A DNA stretch of 64,000 nt from Pseudomonadaceae bacterium (GCA_024743175.1 JANSXA010000006.1:186001-250000); one strand, 5' to 3'; shown: positions 8,832 through 17,779, counted from the stretch's first letter. Translations and numbers: made by a program. Notes: generated from the sequence alone by a model not told the origin.

Positions 8832-9346
8832 CGTGGAGCCAAGCACAAATCGAGGCGCAGGCTCGAGCCGATAGCTCTACCGTTCTGAAGTGGGCATTTG
8901 AGATTCGGCATAGCTTATTCCCTTCGATCGTGCGCATCGTGAATCACGACCTTGATTGTGATTTCACTTTGGAAGCCACTGCCCCAGTCGATGCCGGCAC
9001 TACTCAAACCTTTGTCGGAACCTCAATTCGATTCAAAGAACCGGATCTTAATGGGGAGCCAGACCCGACCGTTAAGATCGACATCGATGGTGTATCAGGT
9101 ACTTTGCAACCGTTCATCAAACCTGCAGTCGCATCAGGTGAACCGATTTTGCTCACGCTTCGTGGCTATATGTACAACACAAGGTTACGGCAGCAGGTTC
9201 AAGCGCTCCGGATCTACAACGCAGAGATGCGGCGCGCGCTTACAAACATGACAACCATCTCTGCGACGTTCGGCTACACCAACGCCGCGACTCAAACTTT
9301 CCCCAACCAGAAATATGACGCCATCACCAACCCCGGTCTGGCTTAA
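8828..9346 (+). CDS. Tail tip protein, gpL-like (DUF1833-like)
   Basis: A 172-aa protein whose middle part (TFVGTSIRFKEPDLNGEPDP, then TLRGYMYNTRL) is characteristic of the DUF1833 phage family, found where lambda has gpL, a tail-tip hub component. Lambda gpL has a C-terminal iron-sulphur domain; no Cys cluster is visible here, so only the beta-rich N-terminal part seems to be represented. The GTG start overlaps the previous stop, and its 3' end overlaps the NlpC/P60 gene by 32 bases. Confidence 0.7.
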   Translation: MTWSQAQIEAQARADSSTVLKWAFEIRHSLFPSIVRIVNHDLDCDFTLEATAPVDAGTTQTFVGTSIRFKEPDLNGEPDPTVKIDIDGVSGTLQPFIKPAVASGEPILLTLRGYMYNTRLRQQVQALRIYNAEMRRALTNMTTISATFGYTNAATQTFPNQKYDAITNPGLA

Positions 9347-9701
9347 ACATCTCGGTAAACCTTGGACGCCCGAATTTGATTGTTGGGGTTTAGTCCGCAC
9401 CGTTTACCGTGAGGAGCTTGGCATTGATCTACCGTACACCGGAGTCGCGCCTGAAAGCCTTTTCAAATCTCTGCGATTGATTGCAAACCATCCTATCCGC
9501 GACAAGTTTTCTGTTGTCGACAATCCCAAACATCTAGACGTGGCTGAATTCAGAAGTCCGGACGCATTTGCATACCACATCGGTATCTATGTCGTGACAC
9601 CGGACGGGAAGATGATCCTTCACAACCCCAAAGGAGGTGTGGTCCTCGACCTGGTTCGAAGCGTTCAGAGCGAAATCAAATATTGGACGTACCATGGGTA
9701 A
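9315..9701 (+). CDS. NlpC/P60-type tail peptidoglycan hydrolase (gpK-like)
   Basis: A 128-aa protein with an NlpC/P60 signature: FDCWGLVRTVY carries the likely nucleophile Cys and YHIGIYV the likely catalytic His. Tail-tip enzymes of this type cut peptide bonds in peptidoglycan during DNA entry. Lambda gpK has an extra JAB metalloprotease domain, absent here, so the protein is about half of gpK. It overlaps the downstream J-like gene by 8 bases. Confidence 0.82.
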   Translation: MTPSPTPVWLKHLGKPWTPEFDCWGLVRTVYREELGIDLPYTGVAPESLFKSLRLIANHPIRDKFSVVDNPKHLDVAEFRSPDAFAYHIGIYVVTPDGKMILHNPKGGVVLDLVRSVQSEIKYWTYHG

Positions 9702-12700
9702 CGCTGTTTTTTTCCATAATCCGCTAGATCACAGCGCCTATGACGTGCTCGAATTTGAGCCTGGCCAAACGGTTGAAGCCTGGTTAGATAAATCAGGTAT
9801 GGCCGTCAAGATGAGTGCCCAGCCGATTGTGATTGGCCTGAATGGGGAGCCACTTCTCGAAAAGGATTGGGGTCGTGTTCTGGCCGCCGATGACCACATA
9901 GCGCTCCAGGCAGCTCCTCAGGCAGAAGGCCTGTTTGCAGTAATCTATTGGGTCGCTGTCTCAGTCACAGCCGCGTATGCGTTGTACACAGTGCTCACGC
10001 TCCCTGATACGCCAGAAGGTGGCTTCGAATCCTCTCCAAACAACACACTGTCAGTCCGCCAGAATCAGGCGCGCCTCGGCCAGCCGAAGCCGGTTTTGTA
10101 TGGGCGAGACATTCTCTATCCGGACGTGTCTGCTTTTCCTTTTACTCAATATGAGCAGAATGGAGATCAGATAGTTTATCTGCTGTTCGAACTATCGCAG
10201 GGGTCGCTGCAGGTCGACGAGTCGACCATGAAGTTTGAAAACACACCGCTGTCCGATTTCCCGGGCGCTCAATACGACATTATCCCGCCTGGCTCGACTT
10301 CAAACTTGTTTCCAAATGACGTGATCAATGTTGGTGCGATCTCAAATATACAACTCGATCAAGGACTCACAGCTGAATACACGGTGAATGCCTCCGGAAC
10401 GTTGATCAACCGAATATCGATCGACCTGGTTGCGCCTCGCGGTATATACCGTCAGCGCCGTGAGAGCGGTAACAAAGACCGCGTGACGATCACTTATGAG
10501 ATCCAAACCCGCCAGATAGACGATGCAGACACACCAATCGGTGGTTGGGTAACCCAGGGAGGTACCCGGACGCTTTCAGGAGCGACATCTGTACCAATTC
10601 AACGCACGGTGGATGTCAGCCTCACCGGCGGCCGTTACCAGGTGCGTATCAATCGCGTAGATCCGTACCAACCTGATACGCGCATCATTGACCAGCTGCA
10701 GTGGGCGGGGCTCCGCGGCTTTCTCCAGGATGCACTCCCGGTGACAACCACTACACGGATCGCTATTCGCATCCGCTCAAGCAATGAGATAGGAAATCGT
10801 GCGCTCAACAAATTCAACGTAGTCGCGCAGCGTCTGATTCCGACGTGGACGGAAGCTGGAGGGTGGACCGCACCGGTTGCCACCAGTAGCCCGGCATGGG
10901 CAGCTGCAGATGTACTGAGAAACACCGACTATGGCGCCGGCCGGCCGGATGCATACATCAATCTTCTCGATCTTGAACAGCTGGCTATCGATTGTGCTGC
11001 GGAAGGATATGAAACCAACGGCGTTTTCGACGTGTCTGGCACGGTATGGGATGCGCTGCAGAGGATTGGACATACCTGTGCGTCAGTACCTGTTGACGAG
11101 GGTGGTGTGTACACCCTCATCCAAGACAAGCTCAAAACGACGCCTGTGCAGATGTTCACCATGCGCAACAATCTTCGAAACTCGTTCTTTCACGATGCGA
11201 CCGGTGTGCTCAGCGAAACAAAAGACTATGTAGAGGTTCGGTTCAAAGACCAGCTGCAGGACTTCAGACAGACGACGATCGACGCTGTACTCCCGGGAGG
11301 TACCTCGAACAACCCGCTTAAGGTGGACTGGTGGGGTGTCAATAACGAAGCTCAAGCCTGGCGTCTCGGTATACTCATCGCAGCATCAAATCGGTATCGA
11401 CGTGAACGTGTGTCTTTTGAAGCGCCACTTGAGGGTCGGATACCCCGTTACGGCGATCTAATCTCAATCAGTCATTTTGTTATCGGTCAGCAGGGCGCGC
11501 CTCAAGTTTCTGGAGACGTGTTGGCTTTCGACGCAGTAGACCTGATCACTGTCAGCGAAACGCTACCAGCGTTCACAACTCCGTTTGTTATGTTACATGC
11601 ATACGACGGAACTCCGGCGGGACCTTACGCCTGCACTCGGGTAAGTACAAATCAGATCCGCATTGATGAAGCGTTTAACAATACAGGCCTCGTTTTTCCA
11701 GCGAACGAACGCAATCCGATGTTTGCAATCGGAGAAGGATCCGAATTTGCGCTGACCGCTCGTGTTTTATCTATCACACCTACTGACGGTGAAAACGTTC
11801 GCATTGAAGGATTTGTCGACGTGCCGGAGATCTACGGTATCGCGGATGGTGGGTCTGCGCCGGCACCAGCCACGCTCGAAAATCTAACGAGTTATCTTCC
11901 AACAATTACAGATTTGCGCGCTGAACTTGGTGGTGCACCTGGTGCGATCGAGGTTCACCTATCTTGGACAGGGGCCTATTCCGACCGGTACGACATCGAA
12001 TACTCTGCTGACGGTGGCACGAATTGGATTGATATGGGTGAAGATCTGCTGCAGCCGCGAGTTACCGATCGTCCGACTGCAGCGCCTGGTGTCATCGAGT
12101 ATCGTGTGCGCGGTGTATCTATATTCGAAGGGCCCTGGGCAGAGGTGTCGATAGACACCAGCGGCACAATACCTGTTGCTGCAGTGGAGCCTCCGGTCGC
12201 AAACGAACTGGATGCTCAGGCGTTGACGGATGGCGTTGCGCTGAATTTTTCAGCAGCTGGTAGTGACAGTTTCGGCGATGTTGAGGTATTCGAAGTTTGG
12301 CGGGTAACAGCCCCGGATACGCTTATTACAGACGCTTCTGCAGAGAAGATTGCAGACGTCCCAGCAATCTATGATCGCGTAAACGATCTGTTTTTCGGAT
12401 CGCGAACGGATGGGACGGTGACGGGTGGCACAAGCTATTCGTATTTCATACTCACCCGCAATCGAAATGGTCCGGCTACTGACTACTTCCCTTCTGGTGG
12501 TGTTGCCGGCGTCCCCGTCACACCCAGTTCTCCTACGACTGGTGGCGCTGGCCCTGCAGGCACTCCAGCTGTCGTTGCCGATACGCTGAGCGTCCTGCAA
12601 TGGCAGGTTGACGCAGCTGGGGTTGCGACACCAGTCGTCACGCAAGACCGGGTTATTTCCTTCAGGCGCATGGGCACGGCGACGGCGATCGCTACCCACA

Positions 12701-14322
12701 CTATTCGCGGAGTTCTGGATCCAGTAGCTGGCACTATCTCTGTTACGGATCAGGGGGAAACCGGCGAAGATACCAACATCACGCTGACTGATGGCGCCGG
12801 AACCAACAGTGTGAGAATCGAGGTCACCCATATAGCGTCCGGCGTTGTCGGAGTGGTGGCGTTTGCTGTTGGGCAAGATGGCCTGGATGGAACCGACGGC
12901 GCCTCTCTAGTCAACAGCCTGGCCTATGGCTGGGGCACAATCGACCCGCTAGTGCCTCTTGGGGTTAATCCGATTGACTCCCTAAACCCTTCGACAAGCA
13001 CCATCGAGGATGCTGGTAACGGCTATATTGGTAACGCTTGTGTGTTGGTAACCGGTGGCCCTAGTGGTGGCGGCTTTTATGGTGGGTCAGCGCAAACAGA
13101 AAACTTTCCGACTCGCATACCCCCTCAAAGAAGATGGATTTTATTAGCATGGGTAAGCTCCCCTGATGGTACTATTGAAGTTCGAGGACAGCTACAGGGA
13201 GCAACAACCCCCGGTGGTACAGGCCCTGTGTTTTTCACCACTTCTAGCCCTGTTGGCATAAATGTTGGTGCGACATATACGCGCATTGCTTTTGAAATTG
13301 ATGCGACCCTTGAAGCCACTGACCTAGTCTATGCTCGCCCGCGTTTCTTCTCCAATAATCTTGGTGACGGTGATGTGTTTCGCGCTGATGGTTTAGTGTT
13401 GGTTGATGTCACAGACTTTCCTCATATAACAGCAGCGACAGCAGATCAATATATACCTGCATACATTCCTATCGCTGAAGGTGGCCCGCCGGGAACAGAC
13501 GGCACAAACGGGACAGACGGAACGGATGGCACCGACGGTATTGATGGTGTAGACGGTGCCAGCGCTGAATTCAACTACTCGATTGATGGCTCTACTAACT
13601 GGCATCCGGTGTTTACCACTGGCGATTTGTTTGCACGCTCTCGGGTCGGAACCGGTGCATGGTCAGCTGCCTTCCGTATTGTTGGCGAAGATGGAACTAA
13701 CGGCACCAACGGTAATGATGGCAACGACGGCAGTGACGGTGCTGATGGTGATTACTTCGATGTGAGATTCCGAGAGTCTGCAACACAACCTGCCACGCCA
13801 ACAGGCAACTCCCCGGCTGGTTGGTCAGATGCACCGCCTGTATCGGCAAGTGACCCCATATGGTTTGTTCGAGGACGAAAAAACTCAGCTGGCGTCTTGC
13901 AAGGCACCTGGAGCACACCGGTCCGTTTGACAGGTTCAGGTGTGACCACGATCAGTGATTCGGATACGAGCACCTTCGCAGGGGTGGCAAGTGTTTCGCA
14001 TACTAGCCTTGGCAATGCCGTCACGATACGCGCTCAAGGATCATTGTTTGGTTTTGCCGGTGCAATTGGTCCTTCAAGTGTAACGTTGCAAATAAGACGT
14101 GGGACCACGGTGCTTGCAAGCGTCGTCTATGCCCTGGAGTGGTCCTTTGAAAGTGAACTATCTACTTGGGTTTGGAGCGCTAACCCATCGGGTCTCAACC
14201 AGGTGGTGTCAGATACACCCGGTGCTGGCACTTACTCATACAACACAACGTGGAGCGCAGGTGCTAGCGCACCGCTTTCAGTTGGGTTTCTCCTTACAGT
14301 TGAAGAAACGGCGAACGTCTAA
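9694..14322 (+). CDS. Host-specificity / tail tip protein J-like with I-like N-terminus and collagen repeats
   Basis: A 1542-aa central tail-tip protein. The ATG at 9694 (MGNAVFFHNP) is preferred to one at 9637 because the extra residues would be read inside the upstream gene. Residues about 1-110 (FEPGQTVEAW, VIGLNGEPLLEKDW, then a hydrophobic stretch) resemble an I-like ubiquitin-fold tail assembly region. Residues about 120-720 are the J core (VRQNQARLGQPKPVLYGRDI). A fibronectin-III-like module lies near 735-830. Gly-X-Y collagen-like runs sit near residues 1264-1290 and 1331-1353, followed by a beta-rich C-terminus probably facing the receptor. Confidence 0.88.
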   Translation: MGNAVFFHNPLDHSAYDVLEFEPGQTVEAWLDKSGMAVKMSAQPIVIGLNGEPLLEKDWGRVLAADDHIALQAAPQAEGLFAVIYWVAVSVTAAYALYTVLTLPDTPEGGFESSPNNTLSVRQNQARLGQPKPVLYGRDILYPDVSAFPFTQYEQNGDQIVYLLFELSQGSLQVDESTMKFENTPLSDFPGAQYDIIPPGSTSNLFPNDVINVGAISNIQLDQGLTAEYTVNASGTLINRISIDLVAPRGIYRQRRESGNKDRVTITYEIQTRQIDDADTPIGGWVTQGGTRTLSGATSVPIQRTVDVSLTGGRYQVRINRVDPYQPDTRIIDQLQWAGLRGFLQDALPVTTTTRIAIRIRSSNEIGNRALNKFNVVAQRLIPTWTEAGGWTAPVATSSPAWAAADVLRNTDYGAGRPDAYINLLDLEQLAIDCAAEGYETNGVFDVSGTVWDALQRIGHTCASVPVDEGGVYTLIQDKLKTTPVQMFTMRNNLRNSFFHDATGVLSETKDYVEVRFKDQLQDFRQTTIDAVLPGGTSNNPLKVDWWGVNNEAQAWRLGILIAASNRYRRERVSFEAPLEGRIPRYGDLISISHFVIGQQGAPQVSGDVLAFDAVDLITVSETLPAFTTPFVMLHAYDGTPAGPYACTRVSTNQIRIDEAFNNTGLVFPANERNPMFAIGEGSEFALTARVLSITPTDGENVRIEGFVDVPEIYGIADGGSAPAPATLENLTSYLPTITDLRAELGGAPGAIEVHLSWTGAYSDRYDIEYSADGGTNWIDMGEDLLQPRVTDRPTAAPGVIEYRVRGVSIFEGPWAEVSIDTSGTIPVAAVEPPVANELDAQALTDGVALNFSAAGSDSFGDVEVFEVWRVTAPDTLITDASAEKIADVPAIYDRVNDLFFGSRTDGTVTGGTSYSYFILTRNRNGPATDYFPSGGVAGVPVTPSSPTTGGAGPAGTPAVVADTLSVLQWQVDAAGVATPVVTQDRVISFRRMGTATAIATHTIRGVLDPVAGTISVTDQGETGEDTNITLTDGAGTNSVRIEVTHIASGVVGVVAFAVGQDGLDGTDGASLVNSLAYGWGTIDPLVPLGVNPIDSLNPSTSTIEDAGNGYIGNACVLVTGGPSGGGFYGGSAQTENFPTRIPPQRRWILLAWVSSPDGTIEVRGQLQGATTPGGTGPVFFTTSSPVGINVGATYTRIAFEIDATLEATDLVYARPRFFSNNLGDGDVFRADGLVLVDVTDFPHITAATADQYIPAYIPIAEGGPPGTDGTNGTDGTDGTDGIDGVDGASAEFNYSIDGSTNWHPVFTTGDLFARSRVGTGAWSAAFRIVGEDGTNGTNGNDGNDGSDGADGDYFDVRFRESATQPATPTGNSPAGWSDAPPVSASDPIWFVRGRKNSAGVLQGTWSTPVRLTGSGVTTISDSDTSTFAGVASVSHTSLGNAVTIRAQGSLFGFAGAIGPSSVTLQIRRGTTVLASVVYALEWSFESELSTWVWSANPSGLNQVVSDTPGAGTYSYNTTWSAGASAPLSVGFLLTVEETANV

Positions 14323-15050
14323 TGCCTAAATACAACGTAGTTTTATTTTTGGGAAGCGAATCGAAAGGTCATGGCTGGTATCGAGACACCGACTTCGTAG
14401 TTCGGTTGTGGGAGAAAGACGGCACTGAGATCGTCAACCAAGCCTATGCAGATGATTCTACCGCCCGGGCAGCGATCGTCACCGAGGCAACAAACTTAGG
14501 CTGGGATTCTGAAGTCGCGACTCAGGAGTTTGCTGAGCCTGTAACCCCAACGGTTAATGCGGTCGTAAGTGCACTCAATGTGTTCAAGGGAGTAGCTGCT
14601 GCAGCTCAGAATATCCATGGTGGTGTTGCTGGTTCAGTCTCAGCAGTAGGGTGGGATACAACAGTAAATGACGGCGTTTACATCGACGCCCACGTCGACG
14701 GTGATTCTGAGATCGTGTTCCTGAAGCAAGGGCAGTTTCATTACAAGGCGTCGATTGCTGCGATCAACTCCGGACTCAACAACCGAAACACCTATGCCAT
14801 GCGCATGCGCTGGTTAGATACAGACGATGTTGAAAAAGATCTATTCTACTTGGATGACACTTACATCCGTGACGATGCCGTGGACTATGACTCTGGACTC
14901 ATGGCTGATGGTGATGTGCTGATTGTTGAGATTGGCGACAAGGTGATCTTTGAGGTGGAGGTCCTGGACGAACAGACCGCCAGCGGCACGGTAAATGCCG
15001 ATACGGTAAAATCCAAAATCCGGATCGACTATGTAAGTTACGCTGTCTAA
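14322..15050 (+). CDS. Accessory tail fibre / receptor-binding protein, unknown fold
   Basis: A 242-aa protein beginning one base inside the J-like stop codon. The N-terminal 75 residues (YNVVLFLGSESKGHGWYRDT, then RAAIVTEATNLGW) could be an attachment domain. The C-terminal 140 residues are beta-rich with alternating hydrophobics (IVFLKQGQFHYKASIAAINS, DDTYIRDDAVDYDSGLMADG), which recalls trimeric C1q/TNF-like jelly-roll knobs, but this is only a guess from pattern. Position after J supports a fibre or receptor-binding role. Its stop overlaps the end of the convergent 48-aa gene by 4 bases. Confidence 0.7.
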   Translation: MPKYNVVLFLGSESKGHGWYRDTDFVVRLWEKDGTEIVNQAYADDSTARAAIVTEATNLGWDSEVATQEFAEPVTPTVNAVVSALNVFKGVAAAAQNIHGGVAGSVSAVGWDTTVNDGVYIDAHVDGDSEIVFLKQGQFHYKASIAAINSGLNNRNTYAMRMRWLDTDDVEKDLFYLDDTYIRDDAVDYDSGLMADGDVLIVEIGDKVIFEVEVLDEQTASGTVNADTVKSKIRIDYVSYAV

Positions 15051-15193
15051 TCCTCAAACGTCTCATCTTCAACAAAGCCGTCATCCTCTGGCTCTTCCGC
15101 CGGTGGTGGTGGCTCTCCAAAATCCAGCCCGAGCTTAGGCTTAGGCATGTTTCTCACAGCTGCAAAGTACCTCTCGAGGCTGCTTTCCTTCAT
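15047..15193 (-). CDS. 48-aa acidic Pro-rich protein, unknown
   Basis: A short frame starting ATGAAGGAAAGC at 15193, 7 bases after the stop of the 120-aa gene. The product has a basic N-terminal helix (MKESSLERYFAAVRN), then PKPKLGLDFGEPPPP and a strongly acidic end rich in Glu and Asp. An internal ATG in frame would give a 33-aa form. Spacing suggests one transcript with the 120-aa gene. No family recognised; the frame is short, but the codons are uninterrupted and biased towards charged residues rather than random. Confidence 0.5.
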   Translation of the reverse strand: MKESSLERYFAAVRNMPKPKLGLDFGEPPPPAEEPEDDGFVEDETFED

Positions 15194-15200
15194 TACTAAA

Positions 15201-15563
15201 CTAATATTTCAGCCATTCAACCGCGTCATCTGAATCCATGAAAACTGCCCAAGGCCATGACGTTCTCGCCGCACCCATAATCTTGTCTACTCTCGCCGAC
15301 TGAATTTCATTGTCCACCAGGAACGCCCGCTTCTGTGAGCTCATTCTAGAGGTCATCGTTCTGATTAAGTCCCCGACACCTTGTTTATAGCTCTCATCAT
15401 TTGCGATGACCTGAGCTTTCCTTAAGTCCCAAAGGATCGGGAATTCGTCTGACGAAAAGGCATCAGCTTGAATCATCGCTCGCGCTATGTCTGCCATATA
15501 CATGCTGCCTTCTACAACGTGGACGAAGAGACCTCTAGTCGCGTCAAAGTGGCTTTCTATCAT
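15201..15563 (-). CDS. STAS/SpoIIAA-like small protein, prophage accessory gene
   Basis: A 120-aa protein with the pattern of SpoIIAA-like/STAS domains: an N-terminal strand pair (GLFVHVVEGSMYMADIARAM), a central strand (FPILWDLRKAQVI), a helix and a C-terminal AVFMDSDDAVEWLKY. Such proteins often regulate partners by binding. It lies on the minus strand between the late operon and attR, a typical place for genes expressed from the lysogen. The assignment is by fold pattern only. It seems to be co-transcribed with the 48-aa gene. Confidence 0.6.
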   Translation of the reverse strand: MIESHFDATRGLFVHVVEGSMYMADIARAMIQADAFSSDEFPILWDLRKAQVIANDESYKQGVGDLIRTMTSRMSSQKRAFLVDNEIQSARVDKIMGAARTSWPWAVFMDSDDAVEWLKY

Positions 15564-15827
15564 GTCAGAGCGCTCTCAAATTTGGTTCGCCACCGTCTCG
15601 AATATACAGAACCCAAGGAGAGCGATGGCTAATCGACATGCTTAGGCCGACTATTCGAAGAATAGGACAATATCCTATATCTGCTTGAAAACTGTTTCCG
15701 TATTGTGAACTTCACCCCACACCTGCAGAGCCGTACCAAGGCGAAAAGAAAAACGACATACGTCTGTTTCTCAATGTCGGTGATTCTTTAGGACAATGTT
15801 CCAATGAAAACTAGCAACCGATGTCTT
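15564..15827. other. Intergenic stretch upstream of the 120-aa gene
   Basis: A 264-bp stretch with no convincing gene. It holds a short inverted repeat, ATAGGA-caata-TCCTAT at about 15660-15676, and the word AGGACAAT occurs twice (near 15663 and 15790). It probably contains the promoter of the minus-strand 120-aa/48-aa pair and the 3' end of the 202-aa gene transcript, but I see no clear -35/-10 pair or terminator. Confidence 0.35.
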
Positions 15828-16436
15828 TCATGGGCGTAGCCGAAAGGCCGATAAAATGTTCATCAAGCCGGCTTTTAGCCAGCCGACTCTCACCGCAAGT
15901 TCGATCGGCGGATCTATGATCAAACTAGGATAATCTCCGGGACCGCGTACCTCGAAAGTGATTCTTAGCTTGACTGTAGTTTTGCGATTAAAGCTGTCGC
16001 GAAATTTAAGTTTGCACTTGAGGCTGTTTTCAAATTCCTTCAAGATTTTTCCATCGTGTCTTCTAACGTGAAAACTATGCGAAGCTTCTTTGATGTAAAA
16101 GACTGCAAGTACTTCGCGATCGCCTGTAGCTAGATCGGGGTTTGTTTGGTGGTAAACCCAATACAGGTCGTATTTTTGCTTACCGATTATCAGTTTCGCC
16201 CCCAGCTGCTTCGCGGTGTCACCTTCAATCCGCATCCCGAAAAAGCTTTGCTCGTTTCTAACGTTGACATTGCAACTATGGACATCGCCATGTCGCTTGA
16301 TTCCGCCCCTGGTAACAATTAGCTTGGGACGGTTCATCCACCATCCCCACCAGAGTGTTAAAGCACCGCCTACGAACACCCCACCGACCGCGGCGATGAT
16401 CTCACCCAGCCAGGTACTTAGTAATTGATCCAACAT
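15828..16436 (-). CDS. Membrane-anchored accessory protein A (paralogue of 16504-17157)
   Basis: A 202-aa protein with one N-terminal membrane segment at about residues 11-34 (ending LWWGWWMNRPK) and a soluble beta-rich domain. It shares with the 217-aa neighbour the order: TM helix, (N/T)RP(K/R)(L/I), N.(Q/R)(S/T)FFG...EG(D/E)TA, a Y.L.W strand, a C(K/R)..(L/I)...RD...RK motif and a C-terminal DP......V. Prophage genes of this kind near attR often alter the host surface or block superinfection, but no function is known to me here. It is a separate minus-strand gene with a 67-bp upstream gap. Confidence 0.65.
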   Translation of the reverse strand: MLDQLLSTWLGEIIAAVGGVFVGGALTLWWGWWMNRPKLIVTRGGIKRHGDVHSCNVNVRNEQSFFGMRIEGDTAKQLGAKLIIGKQKYDLYWVYHQTNPDLATGDREVLAVFYIKEASHSFHVRRHDGKILKEFENSLKCKLKFRDSFNRKTTVKLRITFEVRGPGDYPSLIIDPPIELAVRVGWLKAGLMNILSAFRLRP

Positions 16437-16503
16437 TCTGTCACTTCCCCTCGGAGTGGGTGTTATCGCTCATTGCATGAGTGCGTATCACCGTGCCGCA
16501 AAT

Positions 16504-17157
16504 TCATCGATTGTCTGATTTTTTGAACGCGTGACAGATGCTCTCTTTAGCTGATAGTAGCCATTGGTACCTGACGCGCGGATCGATTTTGTGTTTGATC
16601 GTTAGAGTTGGCGGATTCGAGACTCGCGTTCTGTCATAGTAAATCTTAATGGGGCACTTGTACTTCCTGCCTAGTCGATCACGCAGCGTAATGACCGCTC
16701 TGCATTCGGTAGCGGTGATGTGTATGTTTTTCTCGCCTTTTTGATTAAGCACATAGTATCCGGAGGAGTCATCTGCAGACCAACCGAACAAGCAAATACT
16801 CCTGCTTTCACCTGGTGCGATATTGACTCTACCTAGTGCATCTGGTTCCCAGAATAGCGGATAGGATCTGTTGTTATGCGAAGGGTCTTTAAACGCGATA
16901 CTTGCTACTACACCTCGTGCAGTCTCGCCTTCATGTGGCAAACCAAAAAAGGTTCTCCGGTTTGAGATGCTGAGGGTCTGCGCGTTTGTCATTCCAGTTT
17001 CAGGCAATGCAGCACGGGCTTGGGATGTGTCTACGTTGATTCTTGGTCGAGTAGTCCACAGATTAAAAAAACGGCTGATTAACAGTCCAGCAAGTGTGCC
17101 GAGAATGAAGAGAGATACCTTTCCGACCGTATCTAGTGTAGGAAGCAAATCTATCAT
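16504..17157 (-). CDS. Membrane-anchored accessory protein B (paralogue of 15828-16436)
   Basis: A 217-aa protein with a membrane helix at about residues 12-33 (VSLFILGTLAGLLISRFFNL) and a soluble domain resembling its 202-aa neighbour (SNRRTFFGLPHEGETARG, SYPLFWE, VITLRDRLGRKYKC). A GAGGG site stands 10 bases before the ATG. The tandem, diverged copies suggest duplication followed by specialisation, or two subunits of one membrane complex. The orientation cannot be settled; positive charge follows the TM, so the C-terminal domain may be cytoplasmic. Confidence 0.65.
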   Translation of the reverse strand: MIDLLPTLDTVGKVSLFILGTLAGLLISRFFNLWTTRPRINVDTSQARAALPETGMTNAQTLSISNRRTFFGLPHEGETARGVVASIAFKDPSHNNRSYPLFWEPDALGRVNIAPGESRSICLFGWSADDSSGYYVLNQKGEKNIHITATECRAVITLRDRLGRKYKCPIKIYYDRTRVSNPPTLTIKHKIDPRVRYQWLLSAKESICHAFKKSDNR

Positions 17158-17223
17158 GATTGAATCACCCTCAGTCGTTCGTGAAAAGCTAAGACTAAAA
17201 ACTGTTTAAATCTAAACCCCGGG

Positions 17224-17748
17224 TTAGTGTTCTTGCCTATAACCCATCACGTAACAAGCGCTCATGAGTACTGCGAAAGTTCCGTCCGAGCTTTCTTCTA
17301 CCCAATCAATGTAAGCCTGCGCCACGACGCGCATATTCTCATTGTTTGCTGAATTCAAAACACACTGAGATGAGCAGTAGTTGAATGCAGTGTTTGCTTC
17401 CTCTTTAGCGCCACGCTTACCCTTCGGATTGGTGAGCGAGTTAAACATTTCGTTGGTAACCATCGTATTCACTCCGGCGTGAATTAACAGAAGCTGCCAA
17501 GCTGCAAAAGGGATGTCTGGACGTCCCTCAGGGTTCGCCTGTATCCACTTTCGGACATGTCTACCACCGACACCTAACCTACGGCCAGTTTCCCCCCCGG
17601 TCCAGCCTAAAAAGCTTATAACAGCTCTTATTTCCTCCGGCGATGGAGGCGTGTAGCCTGGATCTTCATTAGGAAGTAGAACCTCAGGTCTTAGTTCTAA
17701 TGTCTCTTCCATGGAGCCAGTTTTATATTTGGGATGTGTTTCAGTCAT
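17224..17748 (-). CDS. HTH-containing regulatory protein, unknown family
   Basis: A 174-aa protein. Residues about 38-85 (PEEIRAVISFLGWTGGETGR, then RLGVGGRHVRKWI and IPFAAWQLLLIHAG) look like a helix-turn-helix domain of a type common in integrative elements, where it reads like a Cro/CI-type fold with a trailing helix. The C-terminal part has several Cys residues (CSSQCVLN) and is unassigned. It follows radC by 18 bp with an AGGAAG site, so the two are probably one operon, and it could be the regulator of the palindromic operator upstream of radC. Confidence 0.65.
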   Translation of the reverse strand: MTETHPKYKTGSMEETLELRPEVLLPNEDPGYTPPSPEEIRAVISFLGWTGGETGRRLGVGGRHVRKWIQANPEGRPDIPFAAWQLLLIHAGVNTMVTNEMFNSLTNPKGKRGAKEEANTAFNYCSSQCVLNSANNENMRVVAQAYIDWVEESSDGTFAVLMSACYVMGYRQEH

Positions 17749-17761
17749 AGTATTCTTCCTG

Positions 17762-17779
17762 AGGCCTCAAATGAGGCCT
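17762..17779 (-). repeat. Inverted repeat at the radC / HTH gene junction
   Basis: A perfect inverted repeat, AGGCCTCA-AA-TGAGGCCT, which contains the radC stop codon and precedes the ribosome site of the HTH gene. It can form an RNA hairpin between the two cistrons and could affect relative expression or mRNA processing. There is no T run, so it is not a clear terminator. Confidence 0.4.

Noticed and set aside
9637-9693. An earlier ATG for the J-like gene at 9637
   Set aside because: The extra 19 residues lie inside the NlpC/P60 gene and do not look like a tail protein start; the ATG at 9694 gives MGNAVFFHNP, typical of the family.
12250-12876. A 208-codon minus-strand frame inside the J-like gene
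   Set aside because: It is antisense to a continuous structural gene, shows no ribosome site and no recognisable motif.
17762-17779. A Rho-independent terminator after radC
   Set aside because: The repeat is perfect but is not followed by a T run and a ribosome site for the HTH gene follows at once, so an operon with an intercistronic hairpin is more likely.
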